DNA from: an uncultured Actinomycetes bacterium
GTDB lineage: Bacteria > Actinomycetota > CALGFH01
Direction: 5' to 3'
NCBI GenBank assembly: GCA_937881255.1
Contig: CALGFH010000274.1
Coordinates: 1-9,832, forward strand
Length of the DNA stretch: 9,832 nt
Positions 6,028 to 9,832 of this stretch are shown in pieces. The notes below the pieces were generated by a model. It was given only the letters and a program-made list of their open reading frames with translations, made no database searches and was not told the origin of the DNA. The number at the start of each line of letters is the position of its first letter. Positions within the stretch are counted from its first letter, which is position 1. The translations under genes and the position numbers were made by a program.

Positions 6028-7106
6028 GCTCCGGCGACGAGCGGGTTCCCGGAGCTGACCGAGGGGCCGAGGCCGACCCCGCGGCCGGGACGAACGCTGG
6101 GGGTGGGACCGTGCTGGCGCTGGTGCCGGCCAAGGACGAGGCCGAGCGGGTCGGGGCGACCGTGCGGGCCCTGCGCCAGCTTCCCGAGGTGGCCGAGGTG
6201 CTGGTGGTGAGCGACGGGTCGACCGACGCCACCGCCGACCGGGCCCTTGAGGCCGGGGCCCACTGCCTGGACCTGCCCCGCACCCTCGGCAAGGGAGGAG
6301 CCCTCAACGCCGGCCTGGCCGCCCTCATGGGCCGGGTCGCCGAGCGGCTCAGCCCCGAGCCGGCGGCGCTGCTCCTGGCCGACGCCGACCTGGCCGAGAC
6401 CGCGGCCCGGCTCGACCGCCTGCTCGGCCCGGTGCTGACCGGCGAGGCCGACCTGGCCATCGCCGACCTGCCCGCCCAGCAGGGCGCCGGCGGGTTCGGC
6501 GTGGCCATGGGCCTGGCCCGCCGCGGCATGGCCAGAGCCACCGGCCGCACCATGGCCGAGCCCCTCTCCGGCCAGCGCGCCGTCCGCTGGGAAGCCCTCC
6601 CGGCCCTCATCCCCTTCGCCCCCGGCTTCGGGGTCGAGGTGGCCATGACCATCGACGCCCTCCGCGCCGGCCTCCGCGTCGTCGAGGTCGAGGTCGACCT
6701 CCACCACAACGCCACCGGCAAGGACCTCTCCGGCCTCCTCCACCGCGCCCGCCAAGCCCGCGCCATCACCCGCGAGCTCTCCCGCCGCCGCGCCTGGCGC
6801 CCCACCCCGAACGGCCACCCCACCCCCCCGGACGAGGCACCTGGTGCCGAGGCACCTGGTGCCGAGGCATCCGGCGCCAAGGGCCCTGCTGGCAGGGCCC
6901 CCGAACGGGAGGGTAGCCCCCGGGACGGGGAAGCTGCTGGCGAGTTTCCACAACCCCCCCGCGACCCGCGGCCCTCCCAGGAGGGGGACGCTGCTGGCGA
7001 GTTTCCACAGCCCCCCCGGGACGCGCGGCCCCCCGGGGACGGGGAGGCTGGTGGCGGGATCCCACAGCCCCCCCGGGACCCGGGGCCCCCAGGGGGCGGG
7101 GAATAG
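6024..7106 (+). CDS. Family 2 glycosyltransferase with repetitive C-terminal tail (360 aa)
   Basis: A GT-A fold sugar transferase of the class that includes polyprenyl-phosphate sugar synthases and glucosyl-3-phosphoglycerate synthase; donor and acceptor are unknown. Seen: nucleotide-binding ALVPAKDEAERV (32-43), VVSDGSTDAT (61-70), GKGGALNAGL (89-98), metal-binding DAD (120-122), then LSGQRAV (181-187), FGVEVAMTIDALRAG (202-216) and LHHNATGKDLSG (226-237). The catalytic domain ends near residue 258. About 100 Pro/Gly/Asp/Glu-rich residues follow, including three 19-residue repeats, probably disordered. There is no clear membrane helix. The GTG start overlaps steB (GTGA). GTG 6111 is an alternative: it gives a standard family N terminus, follows a G-rich ribosome binding site, and the 29 codons before it have more A/T third positions than the rest. 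The TAG abuts the next gene's ATG in frame. M. tuberculosis lacks this gene at the equivalent locus. Confidence 0.88.
   Translation: MSSGDERVPGADRGAEADPAAGTNAGGGTVLALVPAKDEAERVGATVRALRQLPEVAEVLVVSDGSTDATADRALEAGAHCLDLPRTLGKGGALNAGLAALMGRVAERLSPEPAALLLADADLAETAARLDRLLGPVLTGEADLAIADLPAQQGAGGFGVAMGLARRGMARATGRTMAEPLSGQRAVRWEALPALIPFAPGFGVEVAMTIDALRAGLRVVEVEVDLHHNATGKDLSGLLHRARQARAITRELSRRRAWRPTPNGHPTPPDEAPGAEAPGAEASGAKGPAGRAPEREGSPRDGEAAGEFPQPPRDPRPSQEGDAAGEFPQPPRDARPPGDGEAGGGIPQPPRDPGPPGGGE
6027..6056 (+). other. 8-bp inverted repeat at the steB/glycosyltransferase junction
   Basis: AGCTCCGG (6027-6034) and CCGGAGCT (6049-6056) pair around a 14-nt loop. If translation starts at GTG 6111, this hairpin is in the spacer upstream of the ribosome binding site; if at GTG 6024 it lies within the first codons. 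No role is known. Confidence 0.4.
6834..6878 (+). repeat. 15-bp palindromic tandem repeat, three copies
   Basis: The unit GAGGCACCTGGTGCC occurs exactly twice (6834-6848, 6849-6863) and once with changes (6864-6878, GAGGCATCCGGCGCC). Each exact unit contains the self-complementary GGCACC-T-GGTGCC. In frame it encodes repeated E-A-P-G-A at the start of the glycosyltransferase tail. Confidence 0.85.
6881..6900 (+). repeat. 8-bp stem hairpin in the glycosyltransferase tail
   Basis: GGGCCCTG (6881-6888) and CAGGGCCC (6893-6900) are exact reverse complements with a CTGG loop. It sits between the 15-bp and 57-bp tandem repeats, inside the reading frame. Confidence 0.7.
6924..7094 (+). repeat. 57-bp (19-codon) tandem repeat, three copies
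   Basis: The units are 6924-6980, 6981-7037 and 7038-7094. Units 1 and 2 agree at 49 of 57 bases, and units 2 and 3 at 48 of 57. Each contains a run of seven C (6954-6960, 7011-7017, 7068-7074) and encodes a 19-residue unit around A-(A/G)-G-(E/G)-(F/I)-P-Q-P-P-R-D. The period is a multiple of three, so copy number can change without shifting frame; a change in a C7 run would shift it. The array ends nine bases before the TAG of the glycosyltransferase. Confidence 0.92.
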
Positions 7107-7970
7107 ATGCGGGCGCTGCCGGTGGCGATCTGCGGGGTGCTGGTGGGGTGGGGGGTCGGGTTCTGGGCGGCGCCGCAGGTGCTGGCCGGGTTGGCCCGGT
7201 CGAGCCTGGCGAGGGTGAACTACCGGAAGCGGGAGGTGGTGGCCGGGCTCGGGCTGCTGCTGGTGCTGGGGCTGCTGGTGTGGGCGGCGCCGCTGGCGGT
7301 GGCGGCGCGGGTCGACCCGCTGCGGGCGGCCAGGGCCGGGCTGCTGGGGCCGTCGGGGCTGGCGGTGGTGGTGGCCGGGCTGGCCTTCCTGCTGCTCGGG
7401 CTGGCCGACGACCTGATCGAGGACGAAGGGGGGAACCGGGGGTTCCGCGGGCACCTGCGGGCGCTGGCCTCGGGGCGGCTCACCGGCGGGGGGATCAAGC
7501 TGCTCGGGGGGGCGCTGGCCGGGCTGCTGGTGGCCAGCCTGGCCACCCCGGGGGACCGGCCGGCCTGGGTGGTCCTGCTGGGCGGGCTGGTGGTCGCCTC
7601 GGCGGCCAACACCGCCAACCTGCTCGACCTGCGCCCCGGCCGCTGCGCCAAGGTGTTCCTTCCCCTGTGGGTGCTGGGCTGCCTGGTCGACCCGGGCGGC
7701 GGCGCCTGGTCGGCCGGGCTGGCCGGGGCCGCCCTGGCCGCCCTCCCGTTCGACCTGCGCGAGGAGGGGATGCTCGGCGACGCCGGGGCCAACGCCCTCG
7801 GGGCGGTGGTCGGCACCCTGCTCCTGGCCGGCCCGATGTGGCTGCTGTGGGCGGCCGCGATCGTCCTCCTGGCCCTCCAGCTGGCCTCCGAGCGGGTCTC
7901 GTTCACCCGGGTGATCGAGTCCAACCGGGTGCTGCGGGCCGCCGACCGGCTGGGCCGCCGGGGCGCCTAA
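7107..7970 (+). CDS. MraY/WecA-like membrane phosphoglycosyl transferase, divergent (287 aa)
   Basis: The family transfers a sugar-1-phosphate from a UDP-sugar to undecaprenyl or decaprenyl phosphate on the inner face of the membrane. About eight to ten hydrophobic helices are visible, starting at residue 4. Family landmarks are NYRKREV (38-44), GLADD (98-102, the Mg-binding Asp pair D101/D102), GHLRALASGRLTGGGIK (115-131), NTANLLDLRPGR (168-179) and GMLGDAGAN (221-229). The 168-179 motif departs from the usual N-x-x-N-x-x-D-G-x-D-G: the second Asp is Pro. There is one His in the whole protein (H116), so the C-terminal His motif of true MraY is missing. It is shorter than MraY (about 360 aa). 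It is unlikely to be the cell's MraY and more likely belongs to a dedicated subfamily. ATG follows the upstream TAG with no gap, preceded only by G-rich sequence as ribosome binding site. Its 5' half is strikingly G-rich. Confidence 0.85.
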   Translation: MRALPVAICGVLVGWGVGFWAAPQVLAGLARSSLARVNYRKREVVAGLGLLLVLGLLVWAAPLAVAARVDPLRAARAGLLGPSGLAVVVAGLAFLLLGLADDLIEDEGGNRGFRGHLRALASGRLTGGGIKLLGGALAGLLVASLATPGDRPAWVVLLGGLVVASAANTANLLDLRPGRCAKVFLPLWVLGCLVDPGGGAWSAGLAGAALAALPFDLREEGMLGDAGANALGAVVGTLLLAGPMWLLWAAAIVLLALQLASERVSFTRVIESNRVLRAADRLGRRGA

Positions 7971-8020
7971 CCGCCCGTACCTGGAGGTTCGCGCAGCCGC
8001 CAAAGAGCCCCCGCCTTTCG

Positions 8021-8029
8021 TGCTACGCT
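8021..8029 (+). promoter_or_regulatory. Extended -10 promoter for pyrG
   Basis: TGCTACGCT combines an extended TGn motif with a TAnnnT -10 hexamer (8024-8029). No -35 is recognisable at 16-18 bp. A start near 8036-8038 would give a leader of about 78 nt with the nested hairpins. pyrG is thus probably transcribed on its own as well as by read-through. Confidence 0.5.
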
Positions 8030-8040
8030 GGCATCCCGGA

Positions 8041-8097
8041 GGGCCCAGCAGATGGCCGGGTGGCCAGGGGAGAGCACCCGGCCCCCCCGATGGGCCC
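8041..8097 (+). promoter_or_regulatory. Nested-hairpin leader of pyrG
   Basis: An inner 9-bp stem pairs GGCCGGGTG (8054-8062) with CACCCGGCC (8075-8083) around a 12-nt loop. An outer 7-bp stem pairs GGGCCCA (8041-8047) with TGGGCCC (8091-8097). The structure ends one base before the pyrG ribosome binding site. The C7 run 8082-8088 could instead pair with the G5 of that site (8101-8105), giving a competing fold that hides it. No T-tract follows, so it is not a simple terminator. A role in CTP- or translation-level control is inference. Confidence 0.55.
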
Positions 8098-8106
8098 AAA
8101 GGGGGT
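8098..8106 (+). promoter_or_regulatory. Ribosome binding site that decides the pyrG start
   Basis: AAAGGGGGT lies eight bases before TTG 8115, ideal spacing for a start there. An in-frame ATG at 8052 would add 21 residues unlike the family and lies inside the hairpin leader, so it is rejected. Confidence 0.7.
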
Positions 8107-8114
8107 CAAGCACC

Positions 8115-9832
<1,718 letters not shown>

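Noticed and set aside
6943..7010. TTTCCACA words in the 57-bp repeats as DnaA boxes
   Set aside because: They differ from the actinobacterial box at two positions, recur only because the unit is duplicated, and lie inside a coding tail.
6834..7094. CRISPR array
   Set aside because: Units are directly adjacent with no unique spacers, and the array reads through in frame.
5913..8099. Long reverse-strand open frames, including one of more than 700 codons opposite GT2 and the MraY-like gene
   Set aside because: Stops are scarce in all frames of DNA this GC-rich. The translations are low-complexity Pro/Gly/Arg/Ala, have no family motif, and lie opposite genes with clear motifs.

Overview
The window is about 9.8 kb of very GC-rich DNA, with near-universal G/C at third codon positions and frequent GTG starts. 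It comes from the chromosome of an actinobacterium (Actinomycetota). All nine genes are on the + strand, with three 4-bp GTGA stop/start overlaps. The order small ORF - tlyA - nadK - recN - steA - steB/mctB - (two extra genes) - pyrG matches the Mycobacterium tuberculosis stretch Rv1693-Rv1699, which I recall from general knowledge and did not search. The two added genes and the unusual low-complexity DNA suggest a deep-branching or uncultivated actinobacterium rather than a Mycobacterium or Streptomyces. The sequence alone does not fix the genus.

Layout. Positions 1-153 are non-coding: inverted repeats, then a good promoter (TATACT -10) with a 14-bp dyad over its -35 region. From 154 to 3828 come a 57-aa protein of unknown function, the TlyA 2'-O-rRNA methyltransferase, NAD kinase and RecN. 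RecN has its own -10 element placed so that the transcript would be leaderless, and a rare TTA codon as codon 2. From 3825 to 6027 come SteA and SteB/MctB, an envelope/cell-separation pair divided by a perfect 11-bp hairpin that touches the steB ribosome binding site. From 6024 to 7970 come a family-2 glycosyltransferase with a repetitive 100-residue tail and a MraY/WecA-like membrane phosphoglycosyl transferase with an altered active-site motif. The TAG of the first directly abuts the ATG of the second in the same frame. A 144-bp gap holds an extended -10 promoter and a nested-hairpin leader, followed by pyrG (CTP synthase) with a TTG start, which runs off the right edge within a Pro-Thr repeat tail.

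How the genes fit together. The left part is housekeeping: ribosome modification, NADP supply and DNA repair. The most interesting part is steA-steB-GT2-MraY-like. It couples a divisome/cell-separation pair to two enzymes of the kind that build polyprenyl-phosphate-linked sugars, so it may make or regulate an undescribed lipid-linked glycan used at the septum. That is inference from family membership and gene order. No mobile element, tRNA, rRNA or CRISPR array was seen.
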